Assembly: GCA_039707465.1 (NCBI GenBank)
Contig: CM077644.1
Coordinates: 203,198,462-203,262,461 of the forward strand
DNA: 64,000 bases
Origin: Rhabdophis nuchalis
Taxonomy: Eukaryota; Chordata; Lepidosauria; Squamata; Natricidae
Direction: 5' to 3'
The first letter of the stretch is position 1. Each line of letters opens with the position of its first letter. The notes below the pieces were generated by a model that saw only the letters and a program-made list of their open reading frames with translations, did no database searches and was not told where the DNA came from. The translations under genes were made by a program, and so were the position numbers. This document shows positions 35,541 to 47,748 of the stretch, in pieces.

Positions 35541-35929
35541 TTTATCATCTATATCTCATTGTGGTATTATCCCTTTTATTTTGTATACCTCTCAGAATCT
35601 CTCTAGATCAAAGCAGTAAATAATCAATAAGTAGAAACTGAATAAATAAATGAATCACCAAATATGCATGCTTGAATGTAGGCACAGACATCTCCAAAAC
35701 AGCTGTTCCTTTCATGGAATGATTTGTTCATGGATCTTTTACATCCTTAGAAATTTAATCAGGGATGATATATCTAGCTTCACACAAATGAACAATGCAT
35801 AGTCACTTTTACTAAAACTGCACTGATAAAATTTATAGCAATATCTTATGCTCTATTCAGGAAGATACTTACAGTATTTAACTGTACAAATAATTACAAG
35901 CAAAAGACATATAGACAATGTGAGTGAAT
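35541..35929. other. no gene seen
   Basis: AT-rich unique sequence between an L2 tail and a SINE. Nothing recognised. Confidence 0.65.
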
Positions 35930-36162
35930 TAATAGCACTTAGACTTATATAGCACTTCAAAGTGCTTTTACAGCCATCTCTAAGTGGTTTATAGAGTTAG
36001 CCAATTGCCCCCAACAATCTGGGTCCTCATTTTACTGAGCTTGGAAGGATGGAAGGCTGAGTCAACCTTGAGCCTGGTGAGATTTGAACTGCCAAACTGC
36101 AGCTAGCAGTCAGCTGAAGTAGCCCACAGTACTGCACTCTAACCATTGCGCCACCTCGGCTC
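35930..36162 (-). mobile_element. Sauria-type tRNA-derived SINE
   Basis: On the minus strand it starts GAGCCGAGGTGGCGCAATGG. The A box is the complement of 36143-36153 and the B box the complement of 36079-36089 (GTTCAAATCTC). The body 'gttgactcagccttccatcc' leads to the tail near 35935 ('aagtctaagtgctatt'). This is the best preserved of the three copies in the window: the pol III boxes are close to consensus and length is complete. Confidence 0.92.
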
Positions 36163-37344
36163 AAGGGCCAAAGTCCACAGACCAGAAAAACAAATCATGA
36201 CTGAGTTTTAAAGAAGCACTTACATATTTAAAACAGCCTATCCAATTCCTTGCCCACTTACCCCAAATGACACATGTCCAAAGAACATATATTTGAGTTG
36301 CAGTCCCTGCACATTGCATTTGACCCTGCTGAATTCACCGTCAATTTAAAAAGAATATTATTTATTATTTGTTTTCTTTTCTATTCTTTTTGACAAACTG
36401 AGGCTTATGGAGCAGAAGGATATGGAAAGATTTGATTTTGAGATTAGATAAATGTCAGGACTATGCAAGAAATGTTTTGAAACATAGAAACACAAGTACA
36501 TTCTAAATGGGCAAGTTAGTAGAAAGTTAATAATGATTATATTATTGAATAAAAGATACAAATTATCTTTAGGCAAGTGTGCATAAGACCCATATAGCAT
36601 TAAAATCATTCTACTGACAAGTTAAAGCTAAAGGAATAATGAAAGAAATAAGATGTCAAAGTTAGCCCCTGAGCTCAGTCAAGATGTGCTGAGGTTATGA
36701 ACCTTCACCATAAAGACATGTGTGCATTGACCACGAGCGCTATGTATCTTAACCTTTCAGGCCTATGGGCTGCCAATCATAAAGGATAAAGGAAAACAGA
36801 ACTTTTACTGATCCTTAAATCTAAATCAAAATGGGAGTAGAAAAAACAGACGTATGTAAATCCCCAAAGAACAAAAGCTACATTTTTTTTAATAGGACGG
36901 CAAAAATCAGGCAACAAGGAATTGATCACCTTGAAGAAAAAAAGGAAATAAACAGAAATGACAGAGCATTAAGTTTGAATTAGATCTGAATGCAAATAAA
37001 GTGGGTTTTTTTCAGAGCGGTATAGGAACTATGTAACCAGGAATAGGTATAAAAAGACCAGAGTCAAGGCAAGTAAAGATAGAAAGTCAATCATAACCCG
37101 GGTCCCTAATCCAGAGGTTTCTAACAAGAGGGCTTGAGAAGAGGTCTGGATATTTCCTAGGTAAGCCTTGAGGTGTGACAGCAGTACCTCTGATGTTGAT
37201 AATGGAATTTCTAGATTAAATTAAACTATTTATCTACTTTAGTTTTTGTTGTGCCTCAAGGTGATCAATTCCTTGCTGGAAAGATCCAGGCTGGAAAACA
37301 TATATTTGGCAAGCAGTTAATTTCTACATTCTTGTAGGATCTTT
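36163..37344. other. no gene seen
   Basis: AT-rich unique sequence. The 83-aa minus frame at 36358-36609 is hydrophobic and has no recognisable family. No RNA gene. Confidence 0.65.
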
Positions 37345-37352
37345 CTCTAGAG

Positions 37353-37988
37353 CAGGGGTGTCAAACTCAAGTCTCACAGGCTGGATTTGGCTCACAGGGT
37401 ACTTAGATCTGGCCTGCAGGACTGCCCTGGAAACAGTGGTGCCTCTGCCAGAAAAAATGGAGCTTGGGAGGGCTGCATATGCCCTAGTGGTGGGTTCTGG
37501 ATCCTGTCGCAACTGGTACAGTAAGACAGGGCTGGGTATCCACCACATGCACATGCGCTGTGAACACTGCCTGCGATGCTCCAGCTGCTTGGGGAGCATC
37601 GCACAGGCACCATATGCTAAGTGCACGTACGCAAATGGCCCAGTTAGGTCAAATACAGGTAAGGAACGCAGGCAGGCAGGTGGGCCCTTTGAAGCCCTGT
37701 ACTGGAACGGTGCCTTCTGCTCCCAGTCGGCACCATTACGCCCATACCAGCCAGAACCCACCACTGGTACACCCCCTTACTTCTGTTTCCATTGGCAAAA
37801 GGTTGCAGGTCATCACAGCCGAAAATGGATCTTGGAAGGCCATTTTTTTGGCAGAGTGCTCGGGCCACCACAGGTCATACAAGTGATGTCAAGTTGGTCA
37901 CATCCACCCTAGCCACACTGACCTCAGTCCCCCGAGGTCAAACACAGCCCCGATGACGCTCTCAATGAAATCGAGTTTGACACCCCTG
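37353..37988. mobile_element. hAT (Charlie-like) element carrying a nested MITE
   Basis: Left end CAGGGGTGTCAAACTCAAG; right end, reversed, CAGGGGTGTCAAACTCGAT: 17 of 19 matching. The flanks are CTCTAGAG (37345-37352) and TTCTAGAG (37989-37996), a 7/8 duplication on a TCTAGAG-type target. The interior mentions no transposase domain. Frames of 108-184 aa on both strands cross the nested element at 37485-37766 and are therefore not ancestral coding sequence. Non-autonomous. Confidence 0.92.
37485..37766. mobile_element. nested hAT-like MITE with TAGTGGTGGGTTCTGG terminus
   Basis: The left end TAGTGGTGGGTTCTGG and the reversed right end CAGTGGTGGGTTCTGG differ only at the first base. The flanking octamers ATATGCCC (37477-37484) and GTACACCC (37767-37774) agree at five of eight positions, all differences being transitions, as for an aged duplication. 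It lies wholly inside 37353-37988, so it inserted later. Confidence 0.7.
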
Positions 37989-37996
37989 TTCTAGAG

Positions 37997-38655
37997 AAAG
38001 GATTAAATAATAAAGACAAAAATCATACAGTGCATAGTATGCCAAGGTATACATGAATTAATTGCATCCTAGGCATCATCATGTTTCAGAAGGAATAGGA
38101 TCAAGAACCAATATTAATATTCGGAACAAAGAAGACAATATTTGTTTGGTAGTTATTATTACAGCCTTAAGAGGAAGAAGTAAATTAAGCCACAGGGGAT
38201 ATAGCTGCACTAAAGGCTGACTGAACCCAGGATGTTATCTATCCTCTTTGTGCCAGATGTGATGAGCTTGCAAGGCCTTAACTAGATGTCCTTGAGTACA
38301 ATAAAATGAGTCATCATACTTATGGTAAAGTATACATTTATCTTAAAAAATAAATGCAATAGACAGTCATTATTTTTCTCCTCTTTCTTCTTTAAGTTAT
38401 TTCCCATTGAATCGTGTGTCTTTGCTTATTATATGGAGAGGGAACGATTATGGATGCGATGGGAATATTCAGATCCTTTGAAATCTTTCATTAATAAGAA
38501 TTCAGCACAATAGTTATATTTACTCAATTTGTTACTCTTGCAGCAATTTACAGCTTAGAGAGTACAGTTCTGTTAGAGAGTATAAGACATACAAGATATA
38601 TGAAATATCACATATAACCTTTAGAGTGCCATGTAAGGGGACTGGGTCACTTATA
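37997..38655. other. no gene seen
   Basis: AT-rich unique sequence. No coding or repeat signal recognised. Confidence 0.65.
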
Positions 38656-39037
38656 CAGGTAGTCCTCGACTTACAACAGTTCATTTAGTGACTGTTTAAA
38701 GTTACAATGGCACTGAAAAAAGTCACTTATGATCATTTTTCAGATTTATGAGAATTGCAGTGTGATTTACATTTGGATGCTTGACAATTGATTCATATTT
38801 ATAACAATGGCAGGGTTCCAGAGTCATGTGATCATGTTTTTAAAACTTCTGGCAAAGAAAAGTCAATAGAGAAGCCAGAATCAGTTAACAACCAGGTCAC
38901 CAATTTATCAACGGCAGTGATTCACTTAACAACTGTGGCAAGAAAAGCCATAAAATGGGGCAAAACTCACTTAACAAATTTCTCATGTAGTAATATAATT
39001 TCTGAGCTCAACTGTGGTCGTATGTCAAGGACTACTA
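38656..39037. mobile_element. TA-flanked MITE, AGGTAGTCC family, copy 3 (best preserved)
   Basis: Left terminus CAGGTAGTCCTCGACTTAC; right terminus GTCGTATGTCAAGGACTAC, its approximate reverse complement; TA on both sides. The body contains 'catttagtgactgt', 'aagtcacttatgatca', 'gtgattcacttaacaact' and 'ctcaactgtggtcgta', shared with the copies at 24938, 28214 and 43700. Non-coding. Confidence 0.85.
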
Positions 39038-39737
39038 TATTCTGAACAAAAGAAATGGATCACACCTAGAAATATAATAAATAAAACAAATAGTCAAGAA
39101 ATAGAGTTATTAAAACGGTAAGTTTCTGATAAATATTCGACCGACAGCCAATGAATATACACAACTGTTTCTGTTAGTCTTGCCTCTGCTTTCCACAATT
39201 TGAAATACGTATCCCAACATATTCAGTACTTAAGCATTGAACCATATTTTAAATTGAAACCTATAGAAAAACCAGGGCAAGAATGTTTCCTATTTAAATG
39301 TGATTGAGAAACTATTCCATCTGAGTGAATGGTGATTGCTATTTTATGCAGCAAACCCCCAGACATGAGCCTCACCTCATAGATTTGTAGAAATTTTCAA
39401 ATAAGTGTCAATGCATTTGCAAGCTCTATCAGAACAAATGCCCCAGATCACAAGAAAGCCCCTACTTGCGTAAAGCGCTCTTTCAGATGTTCCACAAACA
39501 TGCTGATAATTCACATGGAATAAGTCTCGGCTAGGACTCTTTCACTATTCACATTCCCAATAGAAATATAATGGCATTGGTGGTGATTGAGCATTCAACT
39601 AGGAAATCCACAGCAATCCTTGTGACTTAGTTACATTTTATTGCTACTAAATCCCAGGAATGTCATTGATAAGATAGCACAACTATCTGGAAGAGAAATC
39701 AAATTTAAAAGCAACACTATTTTACATTTTAAATGTG
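39038..39737. other. no gene seen
   Basis: AT-rich unique sequence. It ends at the internal L2 fragment; nothing else recognised. Confidence 0.65.
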
Positions 39738-40063
39738 TTCCTTCCCATCCAGACCCACACGGCTTCCAGACACCGGGACATCACTTCGACGGCATCGTTG
39801 GGGTGGTTTGGGGTAGATACGTACAGCTGAGTGTCGTCAGCGTACAGATGGTACTCTACCCCAAAACCACGGATAATCTCACCCAGCGGCTTCATATATG
39901 TGTTGAACAGGAGCGGCGAGAGGACCGATCCCTGAGGCACCCCACATGTGAGGGGTCTCGAGGTCGACCTCTGCCCTCCTGCCAACACAAATTGCGATCG
40001 ACCGGAGAGGTAGGAGGAGAACCACCGTAAAACAATGCCCCTCACCCCCAACCCCTCCAGTCA
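39738..40063 (-). pseudogene. internal L2 reverse-transcriptase fragment lacking the 3' end
   Basis: The minus-strand frame reads RT blocks: 'VLRWFSSYLSGRSQFVLAGG', 'CGVPQGSVLSPLLFNTYM' (block B) and 'YHLYADDTQLYVS' (block C, catalytic YADD), then 'EVMSRCLEAVWVWMGRN'. It is close to residues encoded at about 57310-57640 of the L2 at 53-58 kb. Recognisable identity begins near 40063 and stops near 39738, so both ends are missing, including the 3' UTR and hairpin that an ordinary 5'-truncated LINE keeps. The frame is open and only lightly diverged, so a deletion or recombination is a likelier cause than decay. Confidence 0.9.
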
Positions 40064-40096
40064 ACAATTTAATTTATTGATCACCTCATAAAACTA

Positions 40097-40139
<43 letters not shown>

Positions 40140-40158
40140 CATGTGTGTGTGTGTGTGT
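40097..40158. repeat. (GT)n microsatellite with AT lead-in
   Basis: An (AT)n stretch, then about 25 GT units interrupted by GCGTGCAT near 40135-40142. Confidence 0.97.
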
Positions 40159-42834
40159 AAATATGCTGTTTATTCTATTAAGGTAGTATATTTTGATGGT
40201 ACTTTTAATGTCAAAATCAACAACTGTGTTTTGCATCACTAAGAAGATTTGAATAAGTATTCTAACAGAACAATGTACCAGAATACCTTTGATCTCTATG
40301 TCTAGTGAGTATTATTTGTGCTATTTATATTAGGGGCAGCTGAAACATATAAAGATCTTAAACATAAAAAGTTGTCTTGACGTATCGCTGTACTTTCAAG
40401 TTTCTCTACACCATACTATTGCATTGTATTACTTGAGTGCACTACTACTATAATAATTACTATAATTTTTAGATCTAATCCAAATCCATTTGTGAAGCTT
40501 CTGCAAAAGCCAATTCTTTGAAATAGGAAGTGCAACACATGTAAACCATTCCTTCAAAATAATTGTCAGTGTGACATATGTCTTTTCCCTACACTATAGA
40601 AATAAAGGACTTACTTTTAAATTTAATGTGTGTAGGAATGCAGCTTTAAATAACTTCAGAAAAGACAATTTTGCTTCAATTGCAAACAAAACTGAACCTT
40701 GGAGCTAGTCTCCATGGATATTTAGCCCAGTGACATGTGACTAACATAAAATATTCTCCTGATTTTTTTATAGAAAAAAAATATAGTCAGGTGGTACATG
40801 GGCAAACCTATATATAGTTATGAATATTTTCCTTTAAAAAACAAAACAAAGACATTTCATTTCAAAAGAATGTTGATTTCCAGCCCAATGACTTTAACAC
40901 CAGGGCATCAGAAAGAAAAATTCTTCTTATATCTGCTTCTAGAAGGATTCCATTATTTAGGAGAGTTTAAAAATGCTGACCTGGAATATGCTTTAAAAAA
41001 AAAAAAAAGGTTGACCAAAGTTTTAACTATCAGGAATGTGCAAACTGTACAAACAGTTATAAACCATAGACTGCAGTGCAAAGAAACTGTAGTTAAGAGA
41101 TATATTACTTGTATAGTTCATAACTGAAGCAATACACATAGCTCTTACAACATCATTAAATCCAAGTAGCTAAACCAAGAGTATAGAAAAAGTATTCCAT
41201 CTAAACAAAGGTACAGACAGAGCCTCCCTGACCAAGAATATAGATAATAAATTCCATAAGATGTTTAGTTAGTATGGAATTGCAAGTTATAAGGAGAAGT
41301 AAATGAATGAGTTTGCATATCAATCAAATCAGCTTGTAGTTGCAAGCATTTCATTTTGCTTAATAGAATCCCTAACCCCATGCTCCTAGATTCTAGTATT
41401 ATTTATTTCATGTGCTCTGAAGACAAAAGACCTACCACCCAACCAAAATATCCTGCACATGGGTATGTTTTAATTCATGGAATTCTATAAACAGCCTAGT
41501 GATTGCGGAAACTTCTGGAAGTTGAAATCTATACTATCTATACTAATCCTCACCTTGGGAAGGCCAATCTATAATACACATTCTGAGGCCTATAAATGTA
41601 TGAGCTTCCACTGTTTTTGTACTCTTGGTGTCAATTATTATTGAGGTGTTTGTCATTTTCTTATACTTCTATGTCATGTCTAGGAATGCTAGCAAAGAGT
41701 AAAGAAAATTGGGACTTTAGAATATTTCACACAGGGAAACCCATCTGTCTCAAAATACAGGTCCTAGAGATTCCTGCATCAGTGAAGGAATTGTTCTAAT
41801 TCCAGGTTGATTAATTCCAGAAATCTCAGAATATGTTGAAAGATCTGGATAAAATATAGACAAATCAATATACTTAAGGACCTTCAACTACAAAAGTTAA
41901 ATGTAATTCATTTCCTCCCTAAGAAATATAGACTAAATATCCAACCTGCTTCCCCTTTGATATTACAGGAATGCCCTTTCCTTTTCATGTTTGAGCTTCC
42001 GATTATATATTAATACAACTCTATCTATATTTCAATTACACATATTTGGAACATTCATAGTTTAACCTGAATTCAATATGATAGGTGTTTGGCATTTCTG
42101 CAATGCTTACAAAATACCTTTGCCTTTTTATCCTATCACATAAACTGTGGACTATCTCTTTTCCCCTCTGTTATATACCTATATCAGTAATCTCTCTGTA
42201 TCAGGAAACCATCTTACTGAGGCAAATCCTTCACTTTTATGCCTTGTATTACTGTTTTATTCCCAACAGACGATTCTTCTGTAAGCCAGGTGCTAGAAAC
42301 AAAATTATCAGTTAAATTGACCCATGCCATTTAAGACCAATAAGGACTTAATAAGATTAGGCAAGGTTGTCAAAAATCTTTCAAATGTATCAGCATTAAG
42401 GCATCATAGGGACTCCTAACTATGGTGATTTAGTTATGTGCATATATTTTAGTTATGTTTTTAAAGATCCTTGACACAACATACAAAAAACCCACGCTTT
42501 TCAATTGTTCAGTTTTTATAGTTTTGTCAGCTAATCTTAAAACTAACTTATCTGAGAAAGCAACATATTAAATGGGCATTGTAGAGAGTAGGTAGAATTT
42601 CTACCTCATATGAAAGTCAAAAACTCTAATAGTGATGGTATATCTCCAAAAATAATACTATTAACTGTGTAGGTAAAAAGTTGTGCATACATTTTAATTA
42701 ATTGAAGGTTCTGCCCCTTCTACTACATTATAACTTTATATCTAGATGGTATATAGCAAAATCTAAAACCTTGCTTCACCTTGGCATGTCCCCTGATTTC
42801 CTTCTAAACCTGGGTTATAACAAATCCATGGATC
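40159..42834. other. no gene seen
   Basis: AT-rich unique sequence. The plus-strand frames of 109 aa (40798-41127), 67 aa and 76 aa are isolated, basic or hydrophobic by composition, and match nothing I know. No repeats with defined ends. Confidence 0.65.
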
Positions 42835-42842
42835 CTATAAGA

Positions 42843-43378
42843 CAGTGATGGCTAACCTTTTTTGGCTCATGTGCCAAAAGTGGGGGGAGCACAGGGCGGT
42901 TGTGAACGGGCATGCCACACCCATAATGCTATGTGGGCAACCTCAGCATGCTTGCACACGCGATCTCCCCTGCATTAATGCATGTGTGACCATGTCCCCC
43001 CCGGAGCCTGGGGAGGGCAAAAAAAGCACACTTTTGCCGTGGTTTTTTTGCCCTCCCCAGGCTCCAGGGGTTTTCTAGGAGCCTGGGGAGGGCAAAAACA
43101 GCCTTCCCCACCCCCATTGGAGGCCCTCCCTGAAGCCTCCGGGGTGTAAAAAACCAGAAGTTAAGGAATGGACTTCCGGTTTGTTCATAGGGCTGTTTTT
43201 TGTCTCCCTGAAGGCTCCTGAAGGCTCCAGAGGGCGAAAAACGGCCTCAAAAGAAGGCCCAGGTCATCTGACCAGCGCACCCATGCATGCTGGAGCTGAC
43301 AGGGCAATGCATCACGTACCCTAACAAATGGCTCCATGTGCCACCTATGACACGCATGCCATAGGTTCGCCATCACGG
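42843..43378. mobile_element. hAT MITE, CAGTGATGGC family, copy 2 (inverted)
   Basis: Perfect 8-bp duplication CTATAAGA (42835-42842 and 43379-43386). Left end CAGTGATGGCTAACC; right end, reversed, CCGTGATGGCGAACCTATGG, with its second base changed. Relative to 24397-24770 the element is in reverse orientation. It is 536 bp against 374 bp; the extra length comes from repeated G-rich modules ('gcctggggagggcaaaaa' twice, near 43006 and 43081). No transposase. Confidence 0.92.
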
Positions 43379-43386
43379 CTATAAGA

Positions 43387-43699
43387 TATTGAACTTCTGC
43401 ATAATTTAACAGCAGCTCCCAGATTATATTGTGAATTAAGAAAACAGAAACTGCAGGTTACTTATTTAAATTATCCTAGACTAGACCTTTCTATCCAATT
43501 ATGCATGGTAGACATCAAGAAACCTTAAAGTGCTTAGGCATTTATTCTTTCAGTAAACCTGACACCCTCGAACATGTTTTTGTAAGGTGTAAATTCTATG
43601 CAGAACTGCATTTTCAACCAAGTCACCCACAAATAGAAATGTTGGTTAGTTGTCTTGATCACTGATTTCTAGAGGTTGTCTTAAATGACAAATATCCTG
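43387..43699. other. no gene seen
   Basis: Short AT-rich unique stretch between two DNA transposons. Confidence 0.6.
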
Positions 43700-43923
43700 A
43701 ATTGTGTCCCAAGATCAGGTGATCACCTTTTGCGACCTTCTGCAAATTCACTGGGGGAGCCAGATTCACTTAACAATCAGGTTACTAACTTATGAACTAC
43801 AGTGATTCACTTAACAACTGTAGCAAGAAAAGTCATAAAATGTGTCAAACCTTGTGTAACAAATGTCTCACTTAACAGCAGAAATTTTGGATTCCATTGT
43901 GGTTGTAAGTTGAAGACTACTTG
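43700..43923. mobile_element. TA-flanked MITE, AGGTAGTCC family, copy 4 (partial)
   Basis: Only the right half is present: 'gatcaccttttgcgacctt', 'gattcacttaacaactgtag', 'aaatgtctcacttaacagc' and the end TTGAAGACTACTTG before TA (43924-43925). The left terminus and first third are missing. It matches copy 3 over this section. Confidence 0.8.
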
Positions 43924-43925
43924 TA

Positions 43926-46900
43926 ATAAGGGACAGTGTACTTGCTTCATTTCTGGTCCAGATATATCTGTGGTGGTGGTAAAAGTGTTCCCCCCAAAAA
44001 AGTGAAGATGACAGCTGTAACCATATGATTGAAGTCCTGTCCCTTTGTTATATGCAGAATATGCATGATACACAAAAAAATTGGACAGGGCTTCAAGAAC
44101 ATTTTCACAGCCCCAATCTGAATCCTCTTTGGGTATACGAGCCTGAAAGGCTAAAAAATAAATAAATATTTCCATCTGAAAAAAGGTAATACATTGATAC
44201 TTCTTAATTTTAAAAGTGGCAGTTTAGTTTCTAACTGATGGTGGGGAAAAAATATTATCCTATATACTCGCTGCACAGTCAAACCAATCCAAGATGGCAA
44301 TTATCTCAAGGGGGTGATTACCTAATTTACTACTCATGTAGTTTGTACACAATTGAAGATGAAAAGAAATTATAATGAATATGAGTAAGCAAAGAAAACA
44401 TTGGGTAGGTTTATACACTGCATTATACCATAAGATGGTTAGGTTGGTTTTGGCTTAATGAAGTGTGTGAGCTCTGACATGATTAAACCACTTTGTGGTT
44501 AAATATTTACTTGATTCGGTCAGTATCATTGCCAGAAAAAGAAGGGGGCTGATATACCATGATGATTAACTGGTGTAAGAGGTTTACTAAAAAACCATGT
44601 TATGAGACAGAGAGAGATCTTAGTTTTAGTAGAAGTTCAGAAAGAGACAGCTAAACAGGGAATGCTGTTAGTGTCGGTAGTGCTATGAAAATGCAATATT
44701 AATTCCAATGAAAATTATAAACTAAAAAGCTTAGAAATGTAATGAACTCTTTTATGGTGCAATATTAAATTAAAAAAAATGTTTGGATTTGAAATAAATG
44801 CCAGAAAGAGGCAATTTGTTTTGTATATTGTAGCATTTTTAAAAAAAATTCTTGGTTTTTAGGAAGGAGAATAAAATACTGAAAGAAAGGAAATAAAACA
44901 CATACTGTTAATGAATTGATCTATGAATATTCTTTGCTAGACTATTGATAACCTAAACTGAGATTTTAACACTGATAATAATTCAGGAGATGTAAAGTCA
45001 AAAGGTTTTTCTGGAATATATTGTTGTTCTGGATTTTTATACAATTCAAATTCCTTTCAAAATAACTGAATTTCTTAAGATTTTGATTAGAAATTAATTG
45101 AAATAAAGTAGTCATACAGTTATTTGCACAATTTAAAAAATTTAAAAGATCCCTCTAAATTTCAGATTGGGAATATCTCATAATATAAATTTATCATGAT
45201 GCTTTGTTGACTTTACTTCTAGAAATAGAGAACAATTTTGATTGCTATGTAATCAAAAAGATCAGACACAAGAAAATCTGATTTTTCAAATTGGTTATCT
45301 ACATTCCATAAAGAGATAGATGTTAAAATATATCCCATTCTATTCTTAACAATTTACCAATTTGCCTTAAAATGTTTAATATATTAAGAAAGAAACCCCT
45401 TTAAGTACATATATTAACCTTGAGAAAATATTCATTTCTGTAACACTTATCTTTCCCCTCCTATTCATGGGGATCTTTAATCATCTGGTTATGTCAGTAT
45501 TAATTTGGGATAAACGATATGAAATGTTTTCATTTACAAATGCAGGGATACTTCTTGGAATGATAATTCAATGATATTTAAAGGAATTGAAACATCAAGT
45601 GAAAGTTCACTTTGTACAAATTTCCAGAAAACTTAGAGCCAACAGAAAGTATGTGGGGCTTATTTATTTTAATTTAGTAACATGAAAGTTTACTGAACTA
45701 GAAATCATCTCTTTTATGGCAATCAAATATTTCAAGGTTTGGAACAGCCTTATTCATTTTAGTGCTATCTAAGTACTCTCTGAAGTTTCCATAATATTGC
45801 TTCTGATCACAGTACACTTATTTTGTGCTGGTTTGTCCTTTCCTTTATTAGGTTTACAAATACCAAGGCTGCAAAATTAGAATGTTGTCATAGTCAGGAA
45901 TTTTTGCAGCCCAGATATAATTCTTTTAATATTTAAACTGTTGTAGTTCTCTTTTTGTATTAATCAATGAAAAGAAGTCTATAGCTCCAAGGGCAGTAAA
46001 GCAATGCTGCTGAGATAACATGGCTTTTTTTTATCCCTTACCATTCAAATGTTATTCATGAATGACTGACAGGAGGAAATCTGAAGATTTGTAAATATGT
46101 ACATGCATGTGTCTGAATGTGTACTAAACCCACGAGAGTTGTAATTGAAGGAAGGTTGCTGTCCAATTTTTGAGCAAATATTCTCCTTGGTACATACATA
46201 AAGAAGGTTATTTGGAGCCTCGATTCCGATAGCAGTTGAAATTGTCTCGTTTATCTTGCATGATTTCCTATGAACTTGATTTCTGTTATCTTCCCTTAAT
46301 GTAACTTTGTAAGAATATGCCTTGCCTTTAGTTCTGAACTTTTGCCATGCATCCACTTAACAACCGAGAGAACAAATGAACATTTGTATTTTATAATTAA
46401 GACCAATACAGCAGTGTCTTTTTTTATAACTCCAGTGTTTAAGTATTTGTTACAAAGTGCTTCCATAACATTTATACTTTCAAACTTCTTTTTCTAAAAA
46501 AAAAAAAGATTAAAAGTATTCAGTGTTCATTGAAAGGTATTCATTTTAAAAACAATTATAACTGCTGTTTACTTTGGTTAAATAAGAAAACCAATTGCAG
46601 TCATATTGATTTCAAGAAATACAAGATATCAGTAGTTTCATTTAATGGACTGTATTTGAAGCTCTACAGAACACAAAAAAACACACACACACTACATACA
46701 TACAGGTTTAATATTTAGTGTCCTAAATATTGACTGTGTGACTGCCACACAGACTGCTTAAAATAAATAAAACAGGAAACAGAAAAATAAGCACATTTTC
46801 CATTCAAATTTCATTCAACTTTAATTGTGTTATGAATTTAGCACATATATAGTTTTGTCATATTGATATCCTAAACTGGTTGTATCAGGTAATAAGTAAA

Positions 46901-47159
46901 AGCTCTAGTGTGTTTTTTTAATCAACTTTTTTTCTCTTGCAAACTAAAAAGCATGCTAAGTTTCTAACATGCTAAGACATCAAACAGCTCAGAAAGAATG
47001 GGGAAGTTTTACTCCCCATCTGAATGACTAACATAATTCCTATTTTAATGTATATTTATAATTGCAAGATTAAGCATATACTTGTTCTGTATCCATTTGT
47101 AGTACACAATTCCCAATTCAGCTAATATACATATAAACTAGGATATTTTATTTACTTGT
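43926..47159. other. no gene seen; long AT-rich unique stretch
   Basis: More than 3 kb without a recognisable repeat or coding domain. The 122-aa minus frame at 43807-44175 begins in unique DNA and runs into the MITE, so it is accidental. The 103-aa minus frame at 46045-46356 has no known motif. A (CA)n-like patch lies near 46677-46695. Confidence 0.6.
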
Positions 47160-47345
47160 TATTGGCACATTAGATTTATATCCTGTGTTTGCTCCAAGAT
47201 ACCCAGGGAACATACAAAATTCCTCCTTTATTATTTCCCTGAAACAATAGTATTATGCGACAACATGACATGAGAGAGACTAACACTCCCAAGGTAACCA
47301 GTAAGCTTTCAGAATTGAAACTGCAGAAAGAAAATTCAAATTCAG
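47160..47345 (+). repeat. possible degenerate CORE-SINE/L2-tailed SINE remnant
   Basis: Words such as GATTTATATCCTGTGTTTGC, 'ccaagatacccagggaac' and 'gagagactaacactcccaaggtaaccag' (parts separated) resemble, in order, squamate repeats reading 'atttatatcccgcctttctcc' and 'gagtgactggcccaaggtcaccc'. Ends are not definable. Pattern recognition from memory only. Confidence 0.4.
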
Positions 47346-47509
47346 ACAATTAAAGGAACAAATCCCCATTTATACTCATGACTTTTTCACTTTTTGTGCT
47401 GTTGGAGCTCTTTTGCTTAATTTCAAATATATTTATATAGCTTCTGTAGAGAAAGTATGGCTAGATAAGTATGCCTATAGTTTAACATTTTGTTTTATTT
47501 GTATAGATT

Positions 47510-47530
47510 CACATACACACACACACACAC
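47510..47530. repeat. short (CA)n
   Basis: About ten CA units. Confidence 0.9.
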
Positions 47531-47748
47531 ATTCATATAATACTATGATCTGTTCAGAACCCTAAATCAATGATTATTTGAAAATTAGCTGACAAAAGTT
47601 ACTACTTTTGTAGAAAATACAAGAGTGCTTTTTTATGTTGATGAACTGGGCAGTTCTTCTTTAGCAGTGAAAAACATTTTAAAACAACTACAGTATGTAG
47701 GAAAATATTATGTAAATTAATATGTTCCAATGGCTGTGTTGCCTAAAG

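Noticed and set aside
37358..37912. 184-aa plus frame and overlapping minus frames as a possible transposase
   Set aside because: The frame crosses the ends of the nested MITE, and no DDE/RNase H or zinc-finger motif is visible.
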